Positions 9,232 through 17,326 of a stretch of DNA of 64,000 nt are shown here, one piece after another. Position 1 is the first letter of the stretch; each line of letters starts with the position of its first letter. The stretch is from positions 1-64,000 of the forward strand of contig JACPYP010000003.1 of the NCBI GenBank assembly GCA_016195985.1. The letters run 5' to 3'. The DNA is from Acidobacteriota bacterium. GTDB taxonomy: Bacteria; Acidobacteriota; Holophagae; Holophagales; Holophagaceae. Below the pieces are notes generated by a model. The model was not told the origin of the DNA, ran no database searches, and saw only the letters and a list, made by a program, of their open reading frames with translations. The position numbers and the translations under genes are program-made.

Positions 9232-10632
9232 ATGGCCACACGCATTGAACACGACACCATGGGCGAGGTGGAAGTCCCGGCGGAAGTGTACTGGGGCGCC
9301 CAGACCCAGCGTTCCCTCGATCATTTCCGCATCGGCGGGGAACGCATGCCCCCGCCCCTCCTTCATGCCCTTGCTTTGGTCAAAAGGGCATCCGCGCAGG
9401 TGAATGCGAACCTGGGCCTGCTGGACCAGGCCACAGCCGGCCTCATCGTCCGGGCCGCCGAGGAGGTGATCGACGGCCGGTTGGATGATCAGTTTCCTCT
9501 GGTGGTCTGGCAAACGGGTTCGGGCACTCAGACCAACATGAACCTCAACGAGGTCATCGCCAACCGGGCGAACGAATGGGCGGGACAGCCCCGGGGCAGC
9601 ATGAGCCCTGTCCATCCCCACGATCATGTAAATTGCTCCCAGAGCACCAACGATGCTTTCCCCACGGCCCTCCATGTGGCGGCGGCGCTGGATATCCAGC
9701 ACCTGCTCCGACCTTCGCTATTGGGGCTTCAAGGCATACTCGCGCAAAAGGCAGAGGCCTTCCGCGATGTCATCAAGGTGGGTCGAACCCATCTGCAGGA
9801 TGCGGCACCCCTCACCCTCGGGCAGGAATTCAGTGGCTATGCCAGTCAACTTGACCACGGGCTGCACCGACTGGATCAATCCCTGGAGGGGCTTTATGAA
9901 TTGCCTCTGGGCGGCACGGCCGTGGGCACGGGGCTCAACGCCCCGCCAGGCTTCGCAGAACAGACCGTAGCTCGGCTCGCGGAATGGACACGCCTTCCCT
10001 TCGTCACTGCTCCCAACACATTCGAAGCACTGGCCGCGCGGGATGCTTGTGTTTTCGTCCACGCTGCCCTTCGCGGCCTCGCCGTCAGCCTCACCAAGAT
10101 TGCCAACGACATCCGCTGGATGGCCTCCGGGCCCCGCTGCGGCCTGGGCGAGATTCGCATTCCAGAGAACGAGCCAGGCAGTTCCATCATGCCGGGCAAG
10201 GTGAATCCCACCCAGTGCGAGGCCCTCACCATGGTGGCGGTGCAGGTGCTGGGAAACGATGTCACCGTGGCCATGGCCGGGGCTGGGGGCGCCTTCGAAC
10301 TGAACGCCTTCATGCCGGTCATCGCCTTCAACCTGCTTCAAAGCATCCGGCTGCTAGGCGAGGCCTGCGCCAGCTTCGGCCGCCATTGCGCACAAGGGAT
10401 CGAGCCCCGCCTGGAGCGCCTCCAGGGGTTCGTGGATTCCAGCCTCATGCTCGCCACAGCCCTCACACCCAGCATCGGGTACGAACGAGCCGCCACCCTG
10501 GTCAAAAAGGCCTTGAGTGAGGGCATCACCCTCAAAGCGGCTGCGGTCACCTTGGGGATTCTGGACGCAGATGCATTCGACGCCCTGGTGCAGCCCGAGG
10601 CCTTGACCAGGCCACCTGATCCGGGGCGCTGA
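9232..10632 (+). CDS. fumC: class II fumarate hydratase
   Basis: A 466-residue cofactor-free fumarase of the aspartase/fumarase superfamily. The motifs TGSGTQTNMN, the HPHDHVNCSQSTND substrate region, VGRTHLQDA, and the flexible signature loop GSSIMPGKVNP with the catalytic Ser are present. It interconverts fumarate and malate in the TCA cycle. ATG at 9232 is preferred over an upstream in-frame start because GGAGG is well placed before it and the N terminus MATRIEHDTMGEVEVP matches the family. It ends 12 bases from the convergent ndh gene. Confidence 0.95.
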   Translation: MATRIEHDTMGEVEVPAEVYWGAQTQRSLDHFRIGGERMPPPLLHALALVKRASAQVNANLGLLDQATAGLIVRAAEEVIDGRLDDQFPLVVWQTGSGTQTNMNLNEVIANRANEWAGQPRGSMSPVHPHDHVNCSQSTNDAFPTALHVAAALDIQHLLRPSLLGLQGILAQKAEAFRDVIKVGRTHLQDAAPLTLGQEFSGYASQLDHGLHRLDQSLEGLYELPLGGTAVGTGLNAPPGFAEQTVARLAEWTRLPFVTAPNTFEALAARDACVFVHAALRGLAVSLTKIANDIRWMASGPRCGLGEIRIPENEPGSSIMPGKVNPTQCEALTMVAVQVLGNDVTVAMAGAGGAFELNAFMPVIAFNLLQSIRLLGEACASFGRHCAQGIEPRLERLQGFVDSSLMLATALTPSIGYERAATLVKKALSEGITLKAAAVTLGILDADAFDALVQPEALTRPPDPGR

Positions 10633-10644
10633 GAAATCTTCGCC

Positions 10645-11940
10645 TCATCCCTTCAGGCTTGATTCCATGTCCAGACCCTGGGCCCGATCCCCCAGGATGA
10701 GCCGGGCCCGGGGTTGCGTTGTGACATAGGCCCAGAGCCATTCGAAGAAGACAAACACGCGGCTTCGAAAATCCACTAACAGCATCAAATGGACAAACAG
10801 CCAAGCCAACCAGGCAGGGTATCCGGTCAAGCTGAACCGCCCCAGGCGGGCCACGGCCCTTCCCCGGCCCAGGGTGGCCATGCTGCCCTTGTCCCGGTAG
10901 CGAAACACCTGGCGAGGCATCTCCCTCAGGCTGGCCTGGATGTTGGCGGCGGCACAGTCCCCTTGCTGCACCGCCACCGGAGCCACGCCGGGCAACAGCC
11001 CGGCTGGCCCGTGTGAAAAGGCGGCCAGGTCACCGATGACAAAAACTTCCGGTTGGCCTGGAAGGCTAAGATCGGGCTGGACCAGCACGCGGCCCTGGCG
11101 ATCGAGCGGGACATTCAAGGACGCCCCCAGCGGAACAGCCGACACACCTGCCGCCCATATGACAGTCCTCGCGGGGATCCGTTCCTCGCCAAGAATCACA
11201 GCGCGCGCTTCGAGGTCTGTGATCGGTTGGCCAATGCGGACCTCCACTCCGATCCGCTCCAGCCCCTGCAGCGCATTCTCGGACAATCCCAGCCCAAAAT
11301 TCGCAAGGATGCCCGACCCGGCCTCGACCAGAATCACCCGAGCTCGATCGGTGCGGATGCGCCGGAATTCGCGGGGGAAGGAAAGCCGGGCCATCTCCTT
11401 CAGCGTACCGGCCAGCTCCACGCCGGTCGCACCTCCGCCCACAATGACGAAGGTCAACCATTCCCGGCGGATCTCTGGATCCTCCTCCTGCTCGGCACAC
11501 TCGAAGGCCAGCAGGAATCGCCTTCGGATATCCAGGGCGTCTTCCAGTGTTTTCAGACCAGGGGCCTGTTTGGCCCAGTCGTCACGGCCGAAGTACGAAC
11601 TGCGGGAACCCGCTGCCAGGATCAGGAAGTCATAGGACAGGGCATGTCCGTTGGCGAGCCCCACCTGTCGATCCTCCAAGTCGACGGAGGTCACTTCGGC
11701 GAGGACCACTTCTGCGTTGCGCTGATTCCGGAGAATGTGCCGGATGGGGGCCGCGATGTCCGCGGGAGACAGGGTCGCCGAGGCCACTTGGTACAGCAGG
11801 GGCTGGAACAAATGGTGATTCTGCCGGTCCACCAGCACCACGCGAACCGGCGCCTGGCGCAATGCCCTGGCGGCCTTCAGCCCTCCGAAACCGGCCCCCA
11901 CAATGACGACGACAGGGGCGCCTTCCCTTTGAATTCCCAT
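10645..11940 (-). CDS. ndh: type II NADH dehydrogenase (NAD(P)/FAD-dependent oxidoreductase)
   Basis: A 431-residue two-dinucleotide-fold flavoprotein. FAD is bound by VVIVGAGFGGLKAARAL (about 10-27), a second GxGxxG lies in FVIVGGGATGVELAGTL (about 165), and the FAD ribityl motif is in PEVFVIGDLAAF. The C-terminal region has hydrophobic and amphipathic helices (GYPAWLAWLFVHLMLLV) that anchor NDH-2 enzymes to the membrane. It oxidises NADH and reduces quinone without pumping protons. Located 13 bases after the qNOR gene on the same strand, it may feed quinol to that reductase. Confidence 0.88.
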   Translation of the reverse strand: MGIQREGAPVVVIVGAGFGGLKAARALRQAPVRVVLVDRQNHHLFQPLLYQVASATLSPADIAAPIRHILRNQRNAEVVLAEVTSVDLEDRQVGLANGHALSYDFLILAAGSRSSYFGRDDWAKQAPGLKTLEDALDIRRRFLLAFECAEQEEDPEIRREWLTFVIVGGGATGVELAGTLKEMARLSFPREFRRIRTDRARVILVEAGSGILANFGLGLSENALQGLERIGVEVRIGQPITDLEARAVILGEERIPARTVIWAAGVSAVPLGASLNVPLDRQGRVLVQPDLSLPGQPEVFVIGDLAAFSHGPAGLLPGVAPVAVQQGDCAAANIQASLREMPRQVFRYRDKGSMATLGRGRAVARLGRFSLTGYPAWLAWLFVHLMLLVDFRSRVFVFFEWLWAYVTTQPRARLILGDRAQGLDMESSLKG

Positions 11941-11953
11941 CCGTCATCTGCTC

Positions 11954-14239
11954 CTAGCTCTGCTTCTGGGCGCGGCCAAAGACCAATTTGAAAGTCGCAT
12001 AGGCGATGGGGAGCGCGCCCGCCAAAAGGAACATCATGTCGGCGGCGATACGGATCCACTCCAGGGTGTGAAAGGTACCCCCCGTGAGGAAGGCCAACCT
12101 GCGGGCGTGCCAATACCCGTTGGATAGGACATCCCAGAGTTGAATGACGCCACCGGGAAAGAGGTCGAGCAGGACCATCAGTCCCAAACCGATGTTGAGG
12201 CCCCAGAACCCGACGTGGATGAACTTCTCCACGCCGGCCCAGGCAGCATCGCCCTTGATCTCGCGCAAGCAGAAAACCAGCACGGCCAGGGCCAGCATGC
12301 CGAAGACGCCAAACATGGCCGCGTGCCCGTGATTGGCCGTGAGGGTGGTGCCCACTTCGAAGTAGGACACGATGGGCAAGTTGATGAGGAAGCCGAAGAC
12401 GCCGGCCCCCACGAAATTCCAGACGCCCACAGCGATGAGGAACTTGATGGCCCAGCGCTGCTTGGCGGCGAGGGGGCGATCGCATTCCTCGCAGTTCCGA
12501 TCCTGTAAGCGGATGAAATCCCACGCATCCAGCGTCAGCAGTGTGAGGGGAATGACTTCCATGGCCGAAAAGCTGGCGGCAAGCCCCATGTTCAAGGTGC
12601 CTTGCCCGGTGAAGTACCAGTGGTGGCCGATGCCCACAATGCCGCCACCGAGGTAGAGGATGGCGTCGAGATAGACGAGCCGTGTCGCCGACTTGGATGT
12701 GACGAGCCCAAGCTGGTAGAACATCACCGCCACCAAGACCGTGGCGAATAATTCAAAGAACCCCTCAACCCAAAGGTGGATGATCCAGAAACGCCAGTTG
12801 TCGATGACCGCGAAGTTGGTGCGGGGTCCGTAGAACAGGGCCGGGACATAGAAGAGCGGAATGGCGATGGCGGCGTAGAGGAACAGGGAGGGCAGTTCTC
12901 CCTGCTTGTTGTTCTTCATGGCCGGGCGCAAGGCCCGGAACATGAGGAATAGCCAGAATATGAGACCCGCCGCCAGCAGCAGTTGCCAGAACCGCCCCAG
13001 ATCGAGGTACTCGCTGCCCTGATGACCCAGCCAGAACCAGAGGCTGCCCAGCCTGTTATTGATGCCCGCCATCTCCCCGAACAGGCTTCCAAAAACCACG
13101 ATGGCCAAAGCGCCCAGAAGGATCAGGACACCAGCCCGCTGCCCCTTGGGTTCGCTGCCCCCCACGAGAGGCGCGAGGAACAATCCGCCTCCCACCCAGG
13201 CAGTGGCGATCCAGAAGATCGCCAATTGCAGGTGCCAGGTCCGGGCCAGGTTGTAGGGCAGCCAACGGGCCAGATTGAATCCGTAGAACCCATCCGGCTC
13301 TACCCGATAGTGCGCCAGCACGCCCCCCAGCGCGGCCTGCCCCAGAAACAGCAGAGCCACCACCGCGAAGAAGAGACCGACCGCCTTCTGGCTGGGGGTC
13401 AGCGTCCAGGTGTGGAGGCGGCCTTCATGGGCATGCTTCCAATCCGAGGCGCCGCCCCAGCCCAGGTAGCTGAACTTTCCGAAGACGAACAGGATCAGCC
13501 CCAGACCGCCCAGCAGGGTGATGAGACTCAGGGCGCTCCAAAGGTACGTTGAAGCCGTGGGTCCGTTGCCCACCAGGGGCTCATAGGGCCAGTTGTTGGT
13601 GTAGGAGTAATCCTTGCCCGGGCGCGGCGCCACCGTGGCCCAGGTGGCCCAGGCAAAATAGGCGGTGAGATGGGACAGTTCCTGCTTGTCCTGGATGAAG
13701 CCCGCGGGCAATCCCACGGCAGCCTTCTCTCCCGAAAAATAGGCTGTCCATTCCTGCTGCTGAAGGCGGAAGGAATCCGCTTCCACGCCTGAGAACACCA
13801 GCGTCTCTGCGTTCGGGTCATAGCGGTTCTGTTTGACCACGGTCTTCAGGCGAGCCCCGATCTCCAGGGCCTGACCTTCATTCAATGCCTTGAAGGGCTT
13901 GGCATGGCCCGCCTCGGCCAGCGAATCCAAACCGATCTCTGCGAGTCGATGCAGGTATTCCGCAGTGTAATCCGGCCCCAAATAGGCGCCATGCCCCCAG
14001 AGCGTCCCGTGCTCCATGAGGCCGTATTTCAGGAAGACCTCCTGGCCATCCTTGATGTCTTCTCCGGAGAAGAGCAACTTCCCCGAGGGGCCGAGCACGC
14101 GAACAGGAATGGGTGGAGCCCCCGTGTAGGTTCTCGCGGTGATCCAGATCAGCAGGCTGAACCCGAAAATCATCACGAGAATGACCGCCTGGCGCCAGCG
14201 GGGGGAGAGCGGGGTCGAATCAGACGGAATGCTGTTCAT
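11954..14239 (-). CDS. norZ: quinol-dependent nitric oxide reductase (qNOR)
   Basis: A 761-residue polytopic heme-copper-oxidase relative of full qNOR length. The N-terminal part is the fused NorC-like periplasmic domain without a CXXCH heme site (GKLLFSGEDIKDGQEVFLKYG). The catalytic part shows LYVEG-type Glu in HLWVEGFFELFATV, metal-binding His in VGIGHHWYFTGQG, and heme ligands in TANHGHAAMFGVFG. It reduces NO to N2O using quinol. The start at 14239 is chosen because AGGAG lies eight bases upstream; the longer frame upstream lacks a site. It carries a palindrome just before its ribosome-binding site and is followed by ndh. Confidence 0.93.
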   Translation of the reverse strand: MNSIPSDSTPLSPRWRQAVILVMIFGFSLLIWITARTYTGAPPIPVRVLGPSGKLLFSGEDIKDGQEVFLKYGLMEHGTLWGHGAYLGPDYTAEYLHRLAEIGLDSLAEAGHAKPFKALNEGQALEIGARLKTVVKQNRYDPNAETLVFSGVEADSFRLQQQEWTAYFSGEKAAVGLPAGFIQDKQELSHLTAYFAWATWATVAPRPGKDYSYTNNWPYEPLVGNGPTASTYLWSALSLITLLGGLGLILFVFGKFSYLGWGGASDWKHAHEGRLHTWTLTPSQKAVGLFFAVVALLFLGQAALGGVLAHYRVEPDGFYGFNLARWLPYNLARTWHLQLAIFWIATAWVGGGLFLAPLVGGSEPKGQRAGVLILLGALAIVVFGSLFGEMAGINNRLGSLWFWLGHQGSEYLDLGRFWQLLLAAGLIFWLFLMFRALRPAMKNNKQGELPSLFLYAAIAIPLFYVPALFYGPRTNFAVIDNWRFWIIHLWVEGFFELFATVLVAVMFYQLGLVTSKSATRLVYLDAILYLGGGIVGIGHHWYFTGQGTLNMGLAASFSAMEVIPLTLLTLDAWDFIRLQDRNCEECDRPLAAKQRWAIKFLIAVGVWNFVGAGVFGFLINLPIVSYFEVGTTLTANHGHAAMFGVFGMLALAVLVFCLREIKGDAAWAGVEKFIHVGFWGLNIGLGLMVLLDLFPGGVIQLWDVLSNGYWHARRLAFLTGGTFHTLEWIRIAADMMFLLAGALPIAYATFKLVFGRAQKQS

Positions 14240-14251
14240 GGCGGCCGCTCC

Positions 14252-14270
14252 TGTGAGACTGAGTTTCACA
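14252..14270. promoter_or_regulatory. 19-bp near-perfect palindrome upstream of qNOR
   Basis: TGTGAGACTGAGTTTCACA has nine-base arms with one mismatch around a central G, ending 12 bases from the qNOR start codon. It differs in spacing from CRP (TGTGA-N6-TCACA) and from FNR/DNR boxes (TTGAT-N4-ATCAA). Its position suggests repressor binding in the 5' leader. Confidence 0.45.
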
Positions 14271-14326
14271 ACCATCCTCACGGTGCTCTCAAACCTTCGA
14301 GCCCGCAATGCAAGCCTGCAACAACC

Positions 14327-15121
14327 TCAATTGGGATCCACTTGGAGCCCCGCGGAGCCCTGGCCCTCCGAAAGATCGTCAGCGGATTCATCCTGCTCGG
14401 CCAGATGGGGAATGCCATCGAGATCCAGGAAGTGCCCCGAGCGGTGGGCCTTGGTTGCGAGGTAGAAGCGGTTCTGATCGTTGACTGGGACAATGTGCGG
14501 TATTCGATCCTGCACCAGAATGCCGTAGCGGCGGAGTTCCTCCACCTTGCGTGGATTGTTCGTGAGCAGGCGAATGGAACCTACTGTCAGGCTCGCGATC
14601 ATGTGCGCGGCGATGGCATAGTCGCGCTCATCATCACGAAAGCCGAGGGCCAGGTTCGCCTCCACCGTGTCCAGCCCGCGGTCCTGGAGCGCGTAGGCCC
14701 GGATCTTGTTCAGGAGGCCAATGCCGCGGCCCTCCTGGCGCATGTACAGCAGCAGGCCGCAGGGCTCCTGCGCGATCCGCGTGAGGGCGAGGGTGAGCTG
14801 ATCCCGGCAATCACATCTCAAGGAGCCCAGCGCATCACCGGTAAGGCATTCCGAGTGCAGGCGGGTGAGGACACCCTCTCCGCCAAGTACATCGCCATGG
14901 ACAATGGCAATGTGCTCCTTGCCATCGCGGTTGTTGTAGAAGGCCACAATGCGGAAGCGGCCAAAGCGAGTGGGCAGATCCGCGACCGCCTCCACCCGCA
15001 CGCAGATGCGATGTTCGCCGAAACCTTCACAATCGTGATCGACATCGCGCATGACCAGATCGTCAAGCGTTGGCACAGAGGCCAGGGTCTTGCTGCAGGG
15101 CTTGCCGCTGTGGTCGGTCAT
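14327..15121 (-). CDS. ribA: GTP cyclohydrolase II
   Basis: A 264-residue stand-alone GCH II, with no DHBP synthase domain. Zinc ligands sit in HSECLTGDALGSLRCDC, the catalytic region is RQEGRGIGL, and the GTP-binding region is LLTNNPRKVEELRRYGI. It opens GTP to diaminohydroxyribosylaminopyrimidine phosphate for riboflavin/deazaflavin synthesis. It is longer than the E. coli enzyme (196) because of an N-terminal stretch of about 45 residues and an acidic C-terminal tail. ATG 15121 overlaps the stop of the upstream Pro-rich gene (ATGA). The neighbouring pterin dehydratase suggests a pterin or flavin side pathway rather than a general riboflavin operon. Confidence 0.9.
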   Translation of the reverse strand: MTDHSGKPCSKTLASVPTLDDLVMRDVDHDCEGFGEHRICVRVEAVADLPTRFGRFRIVAFYNNRDGKEHIAIVHGDVLGGEGVLTRLHSECLTGDALGSLRCDCRDQLTLALTRIAQEPCGLLLYMRQEGRGIGLLNKIRAYALQDRGLDTVEANLALGFRDDERDYAIAAHMIASLTVGSIRLLTNNPRKVEELRRYGILVQDRIPHIVPVNDQNRFYLATKAHRSGHFLDLDGIPHLAEQDESADDLSEGQGSAGLQVDPN

Positions 15122-15336
15122 GGTTTCCAGGTCAGGTACCCGTGCGCGGCATGCCCAGAACCATCCTGCGCCCGCGCGAATTCCCACGTCCCCTCTGTTC
15201 CAGTCGATTCCCACCGGCTGATAAGCGGCGGATCATTGACTGGAACGGGAACCGGGGCCGGAGCTGGGTCTGAAGCTTTGGGAGTGGGATCGCCGATCGG
15301 TTCGGGAATGGGCTCTGGGGTTGGACTGGTTGGCAC
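15118..15336 (-). CDS. small Pro-rich protein upstream of ribA
   Basis: A 72-residue frame starting at GTG 15336 with AAGGAG six bases upstream. The first 40 residues are almost entirely Pro/Glu/Val/Ala (TPEPIPEPIGDPTPK, APAPVPVPVNDPP); the rest is WESTGTEGTWEFARAQDG-like. It overlaps ribA by four bases (ATGA), which with the strong ribosome-binding site supports translation. No family is recognised. It may be a coupling leader for ribA or a small surface or linker protein. Confidence 0.42.
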   Translation of the reverse strand: MPTSPTPEPIPEPIGDPTPKASDPAPAPVPVPVNDPPLISRWESTGTEGTWEFARAQDGSGHAAHGYLTWKP

Positions 15337-15399
15337 GGCCAACTCCTTGATGAAACCGCCATCGGAATGACGTCCTTCTCGAACGGTAGTAAAGGCAAA

Positions 15400-15831
15400 T
15401 CACCCCTGGGGGGTCGCCGCTGAGGCATCGCTCCCTGCAGGCAAGAGCGATCCGCGTCTGTCTTGAAAGAAATCGCGCTTGATGAACCCATTGGAGCGGC
15501 CAGGACTCTCCGCTGGGGACTCATCTGGAAGCCACCGGGCTGCAAGTTCCTCCATCGCCTGGGCCATCCTTAAATCAAGCCAAGTGATGCCTCCCGAATC
15601 ATTGGTGACAAGGTCGATGCGCACCGTGTTGAAGTGGTTGGACCATTCAGGGTGGTGGCATATGCCTTGCGCAATAAGCGCGGTCCCAGTCATGAAGCCA
15701 AAAGCCGCCACGAAGTCGCTGAAGGCGTACTCCCGGTGAAGCTTGCCGGCCTCCAATGTCCAGCCGGGAAGCTCCATCAGCGCCTGGTCCAAATCCGACT
15801 GCTCAAGCAGGATGGCACCGAATGTAAACAC
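15400..15831 (-). CDS. 4a-hydroxytetrahydrobiopterin (pterin carbinolamine) dehydratase family protein
   Basis: A 143-residue protein. The core from PGWTLEAGKLHREYAFSDF through ICHHPEWSNHFNTVRIDL to GGITWLDLRMAQAMEEL matches PCD, with the catalytic His pair in HHPEWSN. The family dehydrates 4a-carbinolamine after aromatic hydroxylases, and related proteins appear near molybdopterin genes. GTG 15831 follows AAGAGG; longer starts upstream have no site. The C-terminal tail of about 45 residues is low-complexity and unlike the family. It lies first in a probable operon with the Pro-rich gene and ribA. Confidence 0.8.
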   Translation of the reverse strand: MFTFGAILLEQSDLDQALMELPGWTLEAGKLHREYAFSDFVAAFGFMTGTALIAQGICHHPEWSNHFNTVRIDLVTNDSGGITWLDLRMAQAMEELAARWLPDESPAESPGRSNGFIKRDFFQDRRGSLLPAGSDASAATPQG

Positions 15832-16489
15832 CCTCGCACCTCTTAAGAAATGGCCCGGGGCTGATGGGCCTACTATGCGGCCTAAATGATTGAGTCCGTT
15901 GCATTCCCGCAATGGCGCCCCCGCCCTCGAAATCGGGTGGAAAACCACTGTGGTCCTGAGTGCGTACCCATCGAGGAATGCGATTCCCGCGCCAATGAGT
16001 AAAGATCAATGGCCCGAAGACATCCAAAAATCGGCAGGTGATGGCTTGGGCCCAAACGGATCAGGATGAAGGAATCCCATCTCAAATTGAATGGCTGAGA
16101 GGAATCTTGTTGTTCATCCCCCCCAGGTGTTTCCGGTCTGGTACCGGCGGCAGGGGATGCCATGCCCCCGGGGTTTGTTTCCGGAAGGCATGCCGCTCCC
16201 TGCCTGGACGAGGCCGCTTGGTCCCGCCATCCCTGGTTTCCCCCATTCAGATGGCTCCTCGCCCTAAAGTGACTCCGCTGCCTCACCACCGCCAGAGTCC
16301 TGGTCAGGCCCAAGGGAATCCCGTCAGGATCCAGGCCCACGATCTGAAGTGGAGATAAGCAGTGGCCCAACAGCAGGGCGTACCTGTGATTCCATGAACT
16401 CAGGCCTGTTTACCCATTCGAGTTTGGCAACCGTGACAGAAGCTCATCCAGCGCCACGTTGACGATGGTGGGGACCTGGTCGCTCATGG
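15832..16489. other. gene-poor stretch, probable decayed element DNA
   Basis: Only short open frames without ribosome-binding sites are seen. A 25-codon minus-strand frame at 16410-16487 (starts MSDQVPTIVNVALDELL) just after the integrase remnant may be a scrap of another gene. No repeats or RNA genes were recognised. Confidence 0.4.
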
Positions 16490-16717
16490 CTAGGAGAGGA
16501 TGAATTCCCGGCCATGGATGAGAGAACCACAGCTAACCACCACATTGGGGACGGAGCCGATGCAGTGCTTCCGCATGGCCTGTGCCTTGGCCCAGTTCAT
16601 GATCCGGATGCCATCCGCGTCCTCATAGTCATCAGCGGTTCCGAGAGCTTTCGCCCTGCGCTCACCAGCAGTCTTATCGCGCCACTTTGCCTGCCAGGTG
16701 CCCGCAGATCGGGACAT
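16490..16717 (-). pseudogene. tyrosine integrase N-terminal fragment
   Basis: A 75-codon minus-strand frame contains GTWQAKWRDKTAGERRAKAL followed by GTADDYEDADGIRIMNWAKAQ. This resembles the arm-binding N-terminal region of phage or island tyrosine recombinases. Readable homologous-looking sequence continues upstream in frame (RRGNKSAASRP) without a good start. After NWAKAQ the sequence diverges and stops, so the core-binding and catalytic (R-H-R-Y) domains are absent. It sits about 280 bases from a tRNA-Val 3' fragment, as expected for a decayed integrative element. Confidence 0.5.
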
Positions 16718-17000
16718 CGGCCGGCTAGCAGCCGATTTGTTCCCCCTCCGCGAGAGACGTCCGGGAGGGCGCCTTCCTGGGTGCGACCTTCAAACGGTTG
16801 TTCGATTGTCGAGTGCTGCGTCCTTCTTGGCTCATGCCATTGGGCATCTCCCAGACAAAAAAAGGAACCGGGGCTTCGTCTTGCACATAACTTGCACAGA
16901 TGTTTCGGGACGATGCGGGACAAGCCGGGTCATCAAGTCATGTTTATTAGGCATTTCAAGGCAAAGTCATACCGTGAAACCCTGCACCCAATGGATCTAT

Positions 17001-17050
17001 CCGCCTTGACGCGGTAGGGGTCGGTGGTTCGGGACCGCCCGCGCCAACCA
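17001..17050 (+). other. tRNA-Val(GAC) 3' half, probable attachment-site remnant
   Basis: The stretch starts at the 5' strand of an anticodon stem (CCGCC), with loop TTGACGC holding anticodon GAC. It continues through a variable loop and a T-arm (stem GGTGG/CCGCC, loop TTCGGGA), and ends in an acceptor 3' strand, discriminator A and encoded CCA. The layout matches bacterial tRNA-Val(GAC). The 5' half (acceptor, D-arm) is missing: upstream sequence has no TGGCGCG-type partner. A terminator follows. Such 3' halves are left where elements integrate into tRNA genes. Confidence 0.7.
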
Positions 17051-17067
17051 GCAACACCAAGGAAAGT

Positions 17068-17096
17068 TCGGGGCTTACGAGCCCGGGCTTTTTCAT
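17068..17096 (+). terminator. intrinsic terminator after the tRNA-Val fragment
   Basis: Stem GGGCT/AGCCC (17071-17075, 17080-17084) with loop TACG, then GGGCTTTTTC; an alternative AGCCCGGGCT stem abuts the T-run. It is placed 20 bases after the CCA, as in normal tRNA transcription units. Confidence 0.65.
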
Positions 17097-17326
17097 TTCT
17101 CAACCAACCCCTCAGATCAACCAAGGCCATAGCCCAAAACAGGATGACGCCCGCCCATTCGCCCCCCTCCTGAGGCAATTCGGCCCGGTCCCATCTCAAT
17201 CGGGCCTGCTCCATCCGCGGTCCGCCGGGTGAGGCTCAGACTCGCCCTTGGTTACCCCACCAGGGCCTAAACCGGACCTTCTGGGATCTGTTCACGCTGA
17301 GACATTCACACGTTCATGGAGTCCAA

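Noticed and set aside
14252-14270. CRP/FNR site upstream of qNOR
   Set aside because: Arm spacing is nine bases rather than the six of CRP, and the FNR half-site sequence is absent.
13904-15370. 488-codon plus-strand open frame over qNOR and ribA
   Set aside because: It is antisense to two strongly recognised genes; its product has no domain and the composition of a GC-rich shadow.
17001-17050. Complete tRNA gene
   Set aside because: The acceptor 5' strand and D-arm are absent in the 100 bases upstream, so only the 3' half exists.
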